A stretch of DNA of 6,351 nucleotides from JAIBJP01 sp035639875. GTDB lineage: Bacteria; Actinomycetota; Thermoleophilia; Gaiellales; Gaiellaceae. Numbering within the stretch: position 1 is the stretch's first letter; the number at the start of each line of letters is the position of its first letter. The notes under the pieces were generated by a model. That model worked only from the letters and a program-made list of their open reading frames with translations. It ran no database searches and was not told the origin of the DNA. The stretch is from positions 1 to 6,351 of the forward strand of contig DASQXE010000098.1 of NCBI GenBank assembly GCA_035639875.1, written 5' to 3'. A program made the translations under genes and the position numbers. Below, one piece after another: positions 1-5,939 of the stretch.

Positions 1-1953
1 GAGGACACCTTCCTCGACCTCGTCGAGCACGTCGCGCTCCTTTCATCGGGGGCGCCGATCGTGCTCGCCTGCATGGCCCGCCCCGAGCTGCTCGAGCGGC
101 GCCCGCATTGGCCCGTGACTCTGCGACTCGAGGCGTTGGACCCGGACGAAGTCGAAGAGCTCATCCCGCGCAAGATCGGCGGCGACCTGCGCGCGCGGAT
201 TGCGCGTGCCGCCGGCGGGAATCCGCTCTTCATCAGCGAGATGCTGGCGATGGCGGGAGATACGGAGTCGCATGTCGCCGTGCCGCCGACGCTGCAGGCG
301 CTCCTTACGGCGCGCCTCGACCGGCTCGGCGTGCCCGAGCGCCGCGTCCTCGAGCATGGTGCCGTCGAGGGAGAGATCTTCCACCGCGGCTCCGTACAGG
401 CGCTTACGCCGGAGGAGCCGCAGGTGACGCCGCGGCTGGCGGCGCTCGTTCGCAACGAGCTGATTCGGCCCGAAGCATCACAGCTCCCGGGAGACGACGG
501 CTTCCGGTTCCGGCACCTGCTTATCCGCGACACCGCGTACCACACTCTCCCGAAGGCGGAGCGCGCCGAGCTGCACGAGCGGTTCGCGCTCTGGCTGGAG
601 GAGCGCGCCCCTACTCTCCTCGAGCTGGACGAGATCCTCGGCTACCACCTCGAACAGGCGTGGCGCTACCGGCGAGAGCTCGGTCTCGACGCCGGCGAGC
701 CGCTCGCCGCGCGCGCACGAACGCGGCTCGCGAACGCTGGTCGGCGCGCGCTCATCCGCCAGGACTACGGTGCCGCCCTCAACTTGCTGGAGCGCGCCGT
801 CCGTCTCTCCTCCGACGACGATCTCGACATCGCGCTCGTGGTCGACCTGGCGGAAGCGCTCTTCTTCGCTGGAAAGCTCGACGATGCGTGCCGGTCCTTG
901 TCCCTCGCGGCGGAGCGGGCGGCGGGCGCGGGCGATCGCTGCGCCGAGCTCGTCGCCCGGATCAGGGAAAGCCACTTGCGCATCGACGTCGTGCCCGAGG
1001 GCGCCGCCGACGACATCGACTCGCTGACCGCCGCAGCGCTACCCGTGTTCGAGGCGAGCGGAGACGACTTCGGCCTGTACGTGGCCCACGCGGCTCGCGC
1101 GATGTCCGCTCACACCCGGGGTCGGACGGATGCGGAGCGTGACGAGTTGGAGCAAGCGCTCGTCTACGCCCGCCGAGCCGGGCTGCCGCACCACGGCGCA
1201 TGGACGCTCCCGTTGCTCGCCTCTTCCCGCTTCCGCGGTACGACTCCTGTCTCCGAGCTGCTCAGCTGGCTCGACCGGCAGGAGGCGGGCGGAATACAGG
1301 ATCCGTACGTGCGCGCTTTCCGCCCGGTAGCCCTCGGCATGCTCGGGCGCTTCGAGGAGGCGCGCGCCGTTCTCGCGTCCGTTCGCGCCGAGCTGGCAGA
1401 CCGTGGCGCAAAGCTTCAACTGGGGGTCGCAAGCGGCCAGATGGGACTCGAGCTGGAGCTCCTGGCCGGTGACCCAGCCGCCGCCGCCGAGCTCGGAGAG
1501 GAAGGGTGCCGTCTGCTCGATGAGGCCGGGGAGCGGTCGTTTCTCTCGACAGCCCTTGACTATCTGGGGCAGGCCCTAGTTGCCCTCGGGCGAATCGAGT
1601 CGGCCGAGGAATGTGCCGTTCGGGCGCTCGAGCTCGGCGCGAGCGACGACGCGCTCACGCAGACACTGTCACGGCAGGTGAGGGCGAAGGTGATGGCAAC
1701 CCGGGGTCAATTCAGGGAAGCGGAACACCTTGCCCGTGAGGCGATCACGCTCGCCGACACGACTGACCTTCTGAATGTCCAGGCCGACGCGTATTCGGAC
1801 CTCGCCGACGTCCTCGCGCTCGCAGGCAAGACGGAGGGGTTTGCCGCCGCGCTGGAGCAGGCGCTCGAGCGCTACGAGCGCAAGGGGAACCTGGTCATGG
1901 CCGAGCGGACGCGGACGCGACTCGTTGAGGCACAAACGACCGCCGCGCTCTGA
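1..1953 (+). CDS. STAND ATPase with C-terminal TPR-like repeats, probably cyclase-associated signalling protein (5' truncated by window)
   Basis: The frame is open from base 1, so the N-terminus (P-loop and anything before it, often an adenylate/guanylate cyclase domain in this family) lies outside the window; 650 residues are visible. Residues 1-38 look like the stretch just after a Walker B motif, with ARPELLERRP at 26-35, typical of the AAA/STAND module of cyclase-type regulators. GNPLF at 73-77 is the conserved motif at the end of the NTPase core. Residues 95-200 resemble the winged-helix region (PPTLQALLTARLDRL; RFRHLLIRDTAY; ELHERFALWLE), and GYHLEQAWRYR is at 214-224. From about 240 to 640 the protein is alpha-helical with TPR-like pairs, e.g. 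QDYGAALNLLERA and GRIESAEECAVRALEL. The likely role is cytoplasmic, ATP-dependent signal integration or transcription/cyclase control; the ligand is unknown. It could instead be a LuxR/MalT-like regulator, but no C-terminal HTH is present. The gene stops at TGA 1951-1953, 12 bp from a convergent gene. Confidence 0.85.
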   Translation, partial: EDTFLDLVEHVALLSSGAPIVLACMARPELLERRPHWPVTLRLEALDPDEVEELIPRKIGGDLRARIARAAGGNPLFISEMLAMAGDTESHVAVPPTLQALLTARLDRLGVPERRVLEHGAVEGEIFHRGSVQALTPEEPQVTPRLAALVRNELIRPEASQLPGDDGFRFRHLLIRDTAYHTLPKAERAELHERFALWLEERAPTLLELDEILGYHLEQAWRYRRELGLDAGEPLAARARTRLANAGRRALIRQDYGAALNLLERAVRLSSDDDLDIALVVDLAEALFFAGKLDDACRSLSLAAERAAGAGDRCAELVARIRESHLRIDVVPEGAADDIDSLTAAALPVFEASGDDFGLYVAHAARAMSAHTRGRTDAERDELEQALVYARRAGLPHHGAWTLPLLASSRFRGTTPVSELLSWLDRQEAGGIQDPYVRAFRPVALGMLGRFEEARAVLASVRAELADRGAKLQLGVASGQMGLELELLAGDPAAAAELGEEGCRLLDEAGERSFLSTALDYLGQALVALGRIESAEECAVRALELGASDDALTQTLSRQVRAKVMATRGQFREAEHLAREAITLADTTDLLNVQADAYSDLADVLALAGKTEGFAAALEQALERYERKGNLVMAERTRTRLVEAQTTAAL

Positions 1954-1974
1954 GCGGACCAGTGTCTACCGCTC
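1952..1974. terminator. Hairpin across two convergent stop codons
   Basis: GAGCGG (1952-1957) and CCGCTC (1969-1974) form a 6-bp perfect inverted repeat around an 11-nt loop. The hairpin covers the TGA of the STAND gene (1951-1953) and the stop of the PEBP gene (1966-1968, minus). Neither side has a T-tract, so if it terminates transcription it would be a weak bidirectional or Rho-assisted site. This is inference from position. Confidence 0.35.
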
Positions 1975-2412
1975 GTAGGTGCCGACCAGCTCGGCGACCG
2001 CGAGCGCACGACCCGCGATCGCGCGCTCAAAGTCCGCCTTCGCCGCGCCGGCAGGCAACTCGAGCGGACCGTCGAGCGCGTGCAACCGGAAGAAGTAGCG
2101 GTGCGGCCCGTCGCCTGGCGGCGGGCAGGGGCCTCCCCACCCGACCGAGCCGAAGTCGTTCCGCCCTTGGAAGGGCGGAGCTTCGCCCTCGTCGAGGCCA
2201 GCCGCGGCTGGGTCGACCCCCCACGCCAGCCAATGTGTGAACGTCGCGCCCGGCGCGTCCGGATCGTCGACGACCAAGGCCAGCGACGCCGTTCCCTCCG
2301 GCGCTCCGCTCCAGGCGAGCGGCGGCGAGACGTCCTCCCCCTCGCACGTGTGCTTGCGAGGGATCCGCTGCCCGTGCTCGAACGCCCGGCTTGTCAGCCC
2401 GAACTCGCCCAT
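1966..2412 (-). CDS. YbhB/YbcL family Raf kinase inhibitor-like protein (PEBP fold)
   Basis: A 148-residue cytoplasmic protein covering the whole bacterial PEBP family length. Family signatures seen: FGLTSRAF with IPRKHTCEGEDVSPPLAW at the N-terminus (residues 4-34), DPDAP at 50-54, THW at 59-61, and GGPCPPPGDGPHRYFFRLHALD-type ligand-pocket residues at 93-114 (Gly-Pro-Cys-Pro-Pro then Pro-His-Arg-Tyr). PEBP proteins bind anionic ligands; E. coli YbhB and YbcL have no firmly assigned metabolic role, so the biochemical function is open. ATG at 2412 is preferred because GGGAG lies 11 nt upstream and the family motif begins directly after it. An in-frame TTG at 2430 would add six residues and leave only 3 bp after the ybaK stop, but has no good ribosome binding site. 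Second gene of a likely ybaK-PEBP transcript, 21 bp after ybaK. No signal peptide, so probably not a periplasmic YbcL type. Confidence 0.93.
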   Translation of the reverse strand: MGEFGLTSRAFEHGQRIPRKHTCEGEDVSPPLAWSGAPEGTASLALVVDDPDAPGATFTHWLAWGVDPAAAGLDEGEAPPFQGRNDFGSVGWGGPCPPPGDGPHRYFFRLHALDGPLELPAGAAKADFERAIAGRALAVAELVGTYER

Positions 2413-2423
2413 TCCGACCCGTT

Positions 2424-2428
2424 CTCCC
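2424..2428 (-). promoter_or_regulatory. Candidate ribosome binding site for the PEBP gene
   Basis: GGGAG on the minus strand, 11 nt before the ATG at 2412, is slightly far but the best match available. It favours the ATG over the upstream in-frame TTG at 2430, inside whose second and third codons it would otherwise fall. Confidence 0.45.
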
Positions 2429-2433
2429 AAGGC

Positions 2434-2910
2434 CTAGCCCGCCGTCGGCTCTTCCCTGCAGATGTCGGCCACCTGCGCGCCCGTCAGGCGCACGAGGTCC
2501 GCCGCCTTCAGCCGTACTGATCTGTCGTGCGAGCCCGCTTCGACCACGACCGAGTCGCGCCCTGCGAGCCGCACGTCCACGATGACCCGATCCTCGGGTC
2601 CGCCGAACGGCGGCACGGCACCGAGCTCGAAGTCCGGGTAGTCGCGCGCGAGGTCGTCCTCGCTCGCTAGGTGCACCTTCTTGTGGCCGACCTCGAGCAC
2701 GTCGCCGACCTTGTGCATGTCGATCCGATTGGAGGCGGCCAGGACGGTGCGCACATGGCCAGCCGGGGTCACCAGGACGAGCGTCTTCGCCACCTCCTCG
2801 GGCCCGAGGCCGAGTGCGGCAGCCTCGTCCGCCGCCCGCTCAGTGTGCGCGTGCTCGAGCACTTCGAAGTCGACCCCGGCTTCCTCGAGGAAACCGATTA
2901 CGTCAGCCAT
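2434..2910 (-). CDS. YbaK/EbsC family aminoacyl-tRNA deacylase
   Basis: A 158-residue single-domain protein of the YbaK/ProX/ProRS-INS editing superfamily, which hydrolyses mischarged aminoacyl-tRNA in trans (Cys-tRNA-Pro for YbaK, Ala-tRNA-Pro for ProX). Seen: His20 and the THTE-like HTERAADEAAALG segment (22-34); EEVAKTLVL with the conserved lysine at 42; an RTVLAASNRIDMHKV strand-helix (54-68); the glycine/proline loop LGAVPPFG (96-103); and EAGSHDRSVRLK (124-135) followed by a helix ending LTGAQVADI. Length and domain are complete. The open frame extends much further upstream, but that part is arginine/glycine-rich and unlike a protein. ATG 2910 gives the family-typical N-terminus and has AGGAAGG just upstream; an ATG at 2934 in frame is less likely. 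Which misacylated tRNA it clears cannot be decided from the sequence. Lead gene of a probable two-gene unit with PEBP; divergent from the MFS gene. Confidence 0.94.
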   Translation of the reverse strand: MADVIGFLEEAGVDFEVLEHAHTERAADEAAALGLGPEEVAKTLVLVTPAGHVRTVLAASNRIDMHKVGDVLEVGHKKVHLASEDDLARDYPDFELGAVPPFGGPEDRVIVDVRLAGRDSVVVEAGSHDRSVRLKAADLVRLTGAQVADICREEPTAG

Positions 2911-2913
2911 CGC

Positions 2914-2920
2914 CCTTCCT
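2914..2920 (-). promoter_or_regulatory. Ribosome binding site of ybaK-like gene
   Basis: AGGAAGG on the minus strand with the AGGA core 6 nt before ATG 2910. It decides the start: the longer open frame upstream lacks an equally good site and has non-protein-like composition. Confidence 0.7.
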
Positions 2921-3055
2921 TTCGCGCCAATCATCGCTCTTGTCCCGCGTCCGTGCCTCGCGGGCCCGCCGGCGTGCGCCCCCGAGCAGGAGCGGGTGCG
3001 GGCGCCGCGCTCATCGTGCCCGAACTCTGACTCCGATCGCCCATGGCCAAGGCTT

Positions 3056-3103
3056 GACGGCTCGCGTTCGCGACCACCGCTGGCGCCTTCGGCGCGAGCC
3101 GTC
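3056..3103. repeat. 11-bp perfect inverted repeat in the divergent ybaK/MFS region
   Basis: The left arm GACGGCTCGCG (3056-3066) and right arm CGCGAGCCGTC (3093-3103) are exact reverse complements separated by 26 nt. A shorter, mutually exclusive hairpin GCGCC-TTC-GGCGC (3083-3095) overlaps the right arm. The repeat lies about 95 bp upstream of the MFS start and about 145 bp upstream of the ybaK start. It could be a regulator site or, if transcribed in the MFS leader, alternative RNA stems; the sequence does not decide between them. Confidence 0.5.
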
Positions 3104-3135
3104 GCGAGACCGTCTACGCCCCGGCCTCGCCCAGG

Positions 3136-3158
3136 GGCCGAATAGGCTGTCATCGGCC
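3136..3158. promoter_or_regulatory. Operator-like inverted repeat upstream of the MFS gene
   Basis: GGCCGA (3136-3141) and TCGGCC (3153-3158) form a 6-bp perfect inverted repeat with an 11-bp spacer. The spacer contains TAGGCT (3143-3148), which fits the loose actinobacterial -10 pattern TANNNT, but no convincing -35 is seen. It is placed 39 bp before the MFS start. A TetR- or MarR-type repressor site would be usual for a DHA2 exporter, but no regulator gene is in the window. Low certainty. Confidence 0.3.
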
Positions 3159-3197
3159 AATCCGCTGCGGCAGTCGAAAAACTACGGGAAAGGCGGG

Positions 3198-4772
3198 ATG
3201 GAGCAGGATCGCCGGCACAAGAGAACGTGGTCCCCGTCGGCCGGGCGCCAGGCCGCAGCCCGTGTCGACGACAGGCGCTGGTTTGCACTTCTCATCCTCT
3301 GCCTGGGCGACTTGATGATCGTCCTCGACGTAACGATCGTCGGCGTCGCGCTCCCATCCATCCGTGCCGATCTCGGCTTCTCGGAAGAGTCGCTCGCGTG
3401 GGTTGTGAACGCTTACTTGATCACCTTCGGGGGCTTCCTTCTGCTTGGGGGCAGACTCGGCGACCTCTTCGGGCACCGGAGGCTATTCGTGGGCGGGGTT
3501 GCTTTCTTCACCGCCGCCTCGGCCGTGTGCGGATTTTCGAACTCGCAGGGGATGCTGATCGGCGCGCGCGCCGTTCAGGGCGTCGGCGGCGCGGTCGTGT
3601 CGGCGGTTGCCCTCTCCCTAATGATGACGCTCTTCACCGAGCCGACCGAGCGAGCGAAAGCGATGGGCATCTTCGGCTTCGTCGCCTCGGGCGGCGGCTC
3701 GCTCGGCGTCCTCCTCGGCGGCATCCTTACGGACGCTCTCGACTGGCACTGGATTTTCCTCGTCAACGTTCCCGTCGGGATCCTGGTGGTCGTCCTCACG
3801 CTCGTCGTGATCCCAGGTGCACGCGTCGCGATGGCCGCGCAGCGGCTCGACCTCGCGGGCGCTGTGATGGTGACGGCCTCGCTCGTGATCGCGGTGTACG
3901 CGATCGTGAAGGGGAACGAGACCGGGTGGCTGACGGTGCGTACGCTCGGGCTGCTGGCGGCCTCCGCTGTCCTGCTCGCGATCTTCCTCGGTATCGAAGC
4001 GCGCGTGCCCTCGCCGCTTGTCCCGCTCGGCCTCTTTCGGCTTCGCAACATCGCTGTGTCGAACTCTGTCGGCGTCCTCTGGGCCGGGGCAATGTTCGCC
4101 TGGTTCTTCCTCACCGCTCTTTACCTCCAGCTTGTGCTGGGGTATAGCCCGCTCGAGGTCGGCCTCGCGTTTCTGCCCGGCAACTTGATCATGGGCGCGA
4201 TGTCGATCGGCCTTTCCGCGAAGCTCGTCATGCGCTTCGGCATTCGACCCCCGCTCACGGCCGGGCTGGCCCTAGCCTCGCTCGGGCTCTTGCTCCTGGC
4301 TCGGGCACCGGCGGACGGGACCTTCGCGATCGATGTCCTCCCCAGCATGATCCTGCTCGGTCTTGGTGCGGGTACGGCGTTCAATCCCGTTCTGCTCGCC
4401 GCGATGAGCGACGTCGAACCGACTGAGGCCGGTCTCGCGTCCGGTCTCGTCAACACGTCGTTCATGATGGGCGGCGCGCTCGGGCTCGCCGTGCTCGCCA
4501 GCCTCGCAGCCTCCAGAACCGATGCCCTCCTTGCCGATGAAGAGAGCGCGGCAGCGGCGCTCACGGGCGGCTACCACGTCGCATTCTTCGCCGGTGCGCT
4601 CTTCGCTGCGGCCGCAGCCGGGCTGGGTGGCCTCTTGCTCCGTATTCGTGCACCGGGAGCGGCCGAAGAGCCGGAGGAAGCGGCTGTCCAACCTGCTCCC
4701 TGTCCAGGGGAGCCGGCTCCTTGCAGCTCGTTCTCGGTCGCGGACCGGCGCCCTTCAGAGCAATTTGCCTGA
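3198..4772 (+). CDS. MFS transporter, DHA2 (EmrB/QacA) family, 14 TM segments
   Basis: A 524-residue inner-membrane proton-coupled exporter, probably of drugs or other small hydrophobic compounds. About 14 hydrophobic segments, roughly at 29-53, 66-84, 97-113, 119-140, 156-175, 184-204, 219-236, 247-266, 288-310, 322-340, 352-369, 380-400, 415-437 and 459-481. MFS motifs: D1 LDVTIVGVALP (43-53); A as GGRLGDLFGHRR (84-95); B as RAVQGVGGA (124-132); C region SGGGSLGVLLGG (164-175), where the usual Gly-Pro is Gly-Val; and the DHA2-typical WHWIFLVNVPVG (183-194). The start at ATG 3198 has GGGAAAGG upstream (3186-3193) and gives a short basic cytoplasmic N-terminus; the open frame further upstream is non-protein-like. 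The C-terminal tail (about 483-524) is Pro/Glu/Ala-rich with two cysteines and is probably cytoplasmic. Substrate is not predictable. Divergent from ybaK, with inverted repeats in its upstream region. Confidence 0.95.
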   Translation: MEQDRRHKRTWSPSAGRQAAARVDDRRWFALLILCLGDLMIVLDVTIVGVALPSIRADLGFSEESLAWVVNAYLITFGGFLLLGGRLGDLFGHRRLFVGGVAFFTAASAVCGFSNSQGMLIGARAVQGVGGAVVSAVALSLMMTLFTEPTERAKAMGIFGFVASGGGSLGVLLGGILTDALDWHWIFLVNVPVGILVVVLTLVVIPGARVAMAAQRLDLAGAVMVTASLVIAVYAIVKGNETGWLTVRTLGLLAASAVLLAIFLGIEARVPSPLVPLGLFRLRNIAVSNSVGVLWAGAMFAWFFLTALYLQLVLGYSPLEVGLAFLPGNLIMGAMSIGLSAKLVMRFGIRPPLTAGLALASLGLLLLARAPADGTFAIDVLPSMILLGLGAGTAFNPVLLAAMSDVEPTEAGLASGLVNTSFMMGGALGLAVLASLAASRTDALLADEESAAAALTGGYHVAFFAGALFAAAAAGLGGLLLRIRAPGAAEEPEEAAVQPAPCPGEPAPCSSFSVADRRPSEQFA

Positions 4773-4800
4773 AGCGCATGGGAAGGAGCGGGTCTCCGAG

Positions 4801-4841
4801 TCGAGTCCGCAGTCCTTTCTCATGGGAGTAGCCGGACTCGA
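4801..4841. repeat. 9-bp inverted repeat downstream of the MFS gene
   Basis: TCGAGTCCG (4801-4809) and CGGACTCGA (4833-4841) are exact reverse complements around 23 nt. The right arm is part of the T-arm of the tRNA-Ala fragment on the minus strand. It starts 29 bp after the MFS stop, so a transcript from that gene could form the stem, but no T-tract follows. Role unknown. Confidence 0.4.
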
Positions 4842-4874
4842 ACCGGCGACCTCCTGGGTGCGATCTCGGCGCTC
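4823..4874 (-). pseudogene. Degenerate 3' portion of tRNA-Ala(CGC)
   Basis: Positions 4829-4874 match 5946-5991 of the intact tRNA-Ala(CGC) at 44 of 46 bases, with an unbroken 37-bp identity (4829-4865). It keeps the anticodon loop (CGC), the 3' anticodon strand, variable region and complete T-arm. It fails as a tRNA: the 5' anticodon strand has changed (CCGAG against CCAGG, two mismatches), the D-arm and 5' acceptor strand cannot be found, and the 3' acceptor strand reads TACTCCC, not TAGCTCC. Similarity weakens but continues into the 3' flank to about 4810. Same orientation as the intact gene. Either a remnant attachment site of an integrated element or a decayed duplicate. Confidence 0.85.
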
Positions 4875-5009
4875 GCTCGTCCTAGGTTCGGCTTGGTTAG
4901 GCGCTTGCCGGGCCTGAGGGCGCCGCCCCCCAACAGCTCCCCCAACACCCTGTTCCCGTTCTCCACAAAGACAACGACCACCGATGGAATGAAGCCGAGC
5001 GCCCACTGC

Positions 5010-5031
5010 GCTGACCGGCGGCACTGTCAGC
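5010..5031 (-). terminator. Weak candidate terminator hairpin after the membrane-protein gene
   Basis: GCTGAC (5010-5015) and GTCAGC (5026-5031) form a 6-bp stem with a 10-nt loop, ending 27 bp beyond the stop of the minus-strand gene at 5059. An overlapping alternative stem AGCGC/GCGCT lies at 4998-5012. There is no T-tract, so intrinsic termination is doubtful. Confidence 0.25.
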
Positions 5032-5058
5032 TTGGCGAAGCGACGCGCCGGCCGCGGC

Positions 5059-5628
5059 TCAGGCCGTGTGGCGGCGGGCACGCGCCTGCGCCGCGAGGGC
5101 CGCAGCGGCGACGTAGGCCACCATCGCGACCCCAACGACGACTTCGCCCACCGCGACCGTGCGGAAGCTGATCGCGTGCCCGGCAGGAACGACACCGTCC
5201 ACGATCTTGCGCGCGAGAGGCTCGAGACAGAAGGCGACCGCCACGGCGAGCGCGCCGAGCCAAGCGCGGTCGTTGCGCCACCGGTTCCCGAGCCACCCGA
5301 ACAGCGGCCCGGTGAAGAGACCGCCGACGATCACGGGCGACGAGCTCAGAACGAACCCCCGGATCGTCGTCAGGGTGAGCTCGGCACCCTCGATTGGGCT
5401 GAGCGTCATGAGGCCATAGCCGGTGAGCGCGGAGAGCGTGGACGCGAGGCCGAGCAGCGCCGCGCGCTTCGGCTCTCGCTGCGTCCATCCGGCGAGAAAC
5501 GGCAGAACCAGCCACGGCGCGGAGAGCAGGCTGACGTCGGCCGCCCACGGATGCGCCAAGAGACTCCCGAGGTATTGGTCAGCGCCGCCGAAGGCGAAGG
5601 CGAGAACGACGGCGAGGACGACGGCCAT
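5059..5628 (-). CDS. Small polytopic membrane protein, DUF6518-like
   Basis: A 189-residue protein with about six hydrophobic segments at roughly 1-16, 33-48, 55-76, 89-113, 121-137 and 155-180, ending in a basic cytoplasmic-type tail (QARARRHTA). The pattern of APWLVLPFLAGW, GLASTLSALTGYG, a hydrophilic stretch (77-90), then SSSPVIVGGLFTGPLFGWLG resembles, from memory, actinobacterial DUF6518 membrane proteins of unknown function; this link is tentative. No catalytic motif is visible. ATG 5628 is chosen because it begins directly at the first membrane segment; a GTG at 5682 would add an Arg/Pro-rich 18 residues and place two operator-like palindromes inside the coding region. Neither start has a good Shine-Dalgarno sequence. 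It is a single-gene unit flanked by a tRNA fragment and an intact tRNA. Confidence 0.8.
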   Translation of the reverse strand: MAVVLAVVLAFAFGGADQYLGSLLAHPWAADVSLLSAPWLVLPFLAGWTQREPKRAALLGLASTLSALTGYGLMTLSPIEGAELTLTTIRGFVLSSSPVIVGGLFTGPLFGWLGNRWRNDRAWLGALAVAVAFCLEPLARKIVDGVVPAGHAISFRTVAVGEVVVGVAMVAYVAAAALAAQARARRHTA

Positions 5629-5647
5629 GACCCGAGGATAACGTCGC

Positions 5648-5691
5648 GCACGGCGCGTGCCAGGCGGCCAACGGGCCGGCACGGCTCGTGC
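5648..5691. promoter_or_regulatory. Tandem 13-bp palindromes, operator-like
   Basis: GCACGGCGCGTGC (5648-5660) and GCACGGCTCGTGC (5679-5691) differ at one base and share the form GCACG-N3-CGTGC with perfect 5-bp arms. Their starts are 31 bp apart, close to three helical turns, so a regulator could bind both on one DNA face. A further small hairpin CGGCC-AACG-GGCCG lies between them (5665-5678). The nearer copy ends 19 bp before ATG 5628 of the membrane-protein gene, where a repressor would block transcription or translation. The binding protein is unknown. Confidence 0.45.
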
Positions 5692-5906
5692 GCGTCAACC
5701 GCTCGCGCCCGCCCGGACTGGCCGAGACACGCTTTGACGCAGACGCCTGTTGCCGCGGTTCCCCCAACATTCTGTCGGGCCGGACGGGCGGTCGAGTCAG
5801 CGCAGCGGTCGGTCCACTTCGCGATTTGCAGGAATAAATCAAGTTCCGCGCCTCCGAGCCGCGACCGCATGGCTCAACTTCCAGGCGCTCTCTGTATCCA
5901 ATCGAG

Positions 5907-5928
5907 AAAACAAAAGGCGCCCGTTTTG
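5907..5928 (-). terminator. Rho-independent terminator after tRNA-Ala
   Basis: On the minus strand, CAAAACGGGCGCCTTTTG (5928 down to 5911) folds as a 5-bp CAAAA/TTTTG stem extended by two G-C pairs across a one-base bulge, with a 3-nt loop, and is followed at once by TTTT (5910-5907). It begins 11 nt after the tRNA 3' end. The A/T-rich outer stem makes its strength uncertain, but position and T-tract fit. Confidence 0.5.
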
Positions 5929-5939
5929 CAGGTCTTTCA

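Larger units (their letters stand above)
5629..5939. other. Intergenic region between membrane-protein gene and tRNA-Ala
   Basis: This 311-bp stretch holds no credible gene. Open frames crossing it are Arg/Ser/Pro-rich shadows. It contains, from left to right, the two palindromes near the membrane-protein start, a relatively AT-richer patch around 5820-5845 on which I cannot place a convincing promoter, and the hairpin with T-tract just downstream of the tRNA on the minus strand. Confidence 0.6.

Noticed and set aside
2340..2361. 7-bp inverted repeat CCTCGCA/TGCGAGG
   Set aside because: It lies inside the PEBP gene over the conserved RKHTCEG codons, so coding constraint explains it.
2814..3197. 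N-terminal extension of the MFS gene
   Set aside because: It is arginine/proline-rich, overlaps ybaK antisense, and ATG 3198 has a ribosome site and a family-typical N-terminus.
2911..3288. N-terminal extension of the ybaK-like gene
   Set aside because: The extension is Gly/Arg/Ser-rich with no homology I recognise, and a strong ribosome site precedes ATG 2910.
4823..4900. Second functional tRNA with acceptor 3' strand TACTCCC
   Set aside because: No matching GGGAGTA 5' strand or D-arm exists at the right distance, and the anticodon stem has two mismatches.
4522..4917. Plus-strand open frame with the peptide GLEPATSWVRSRRS
   Set aside because: It is the antisense translation of the tRNA-Ala fragment. 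This peptide is a well-known artefact of calling proteins across tRNA genes.
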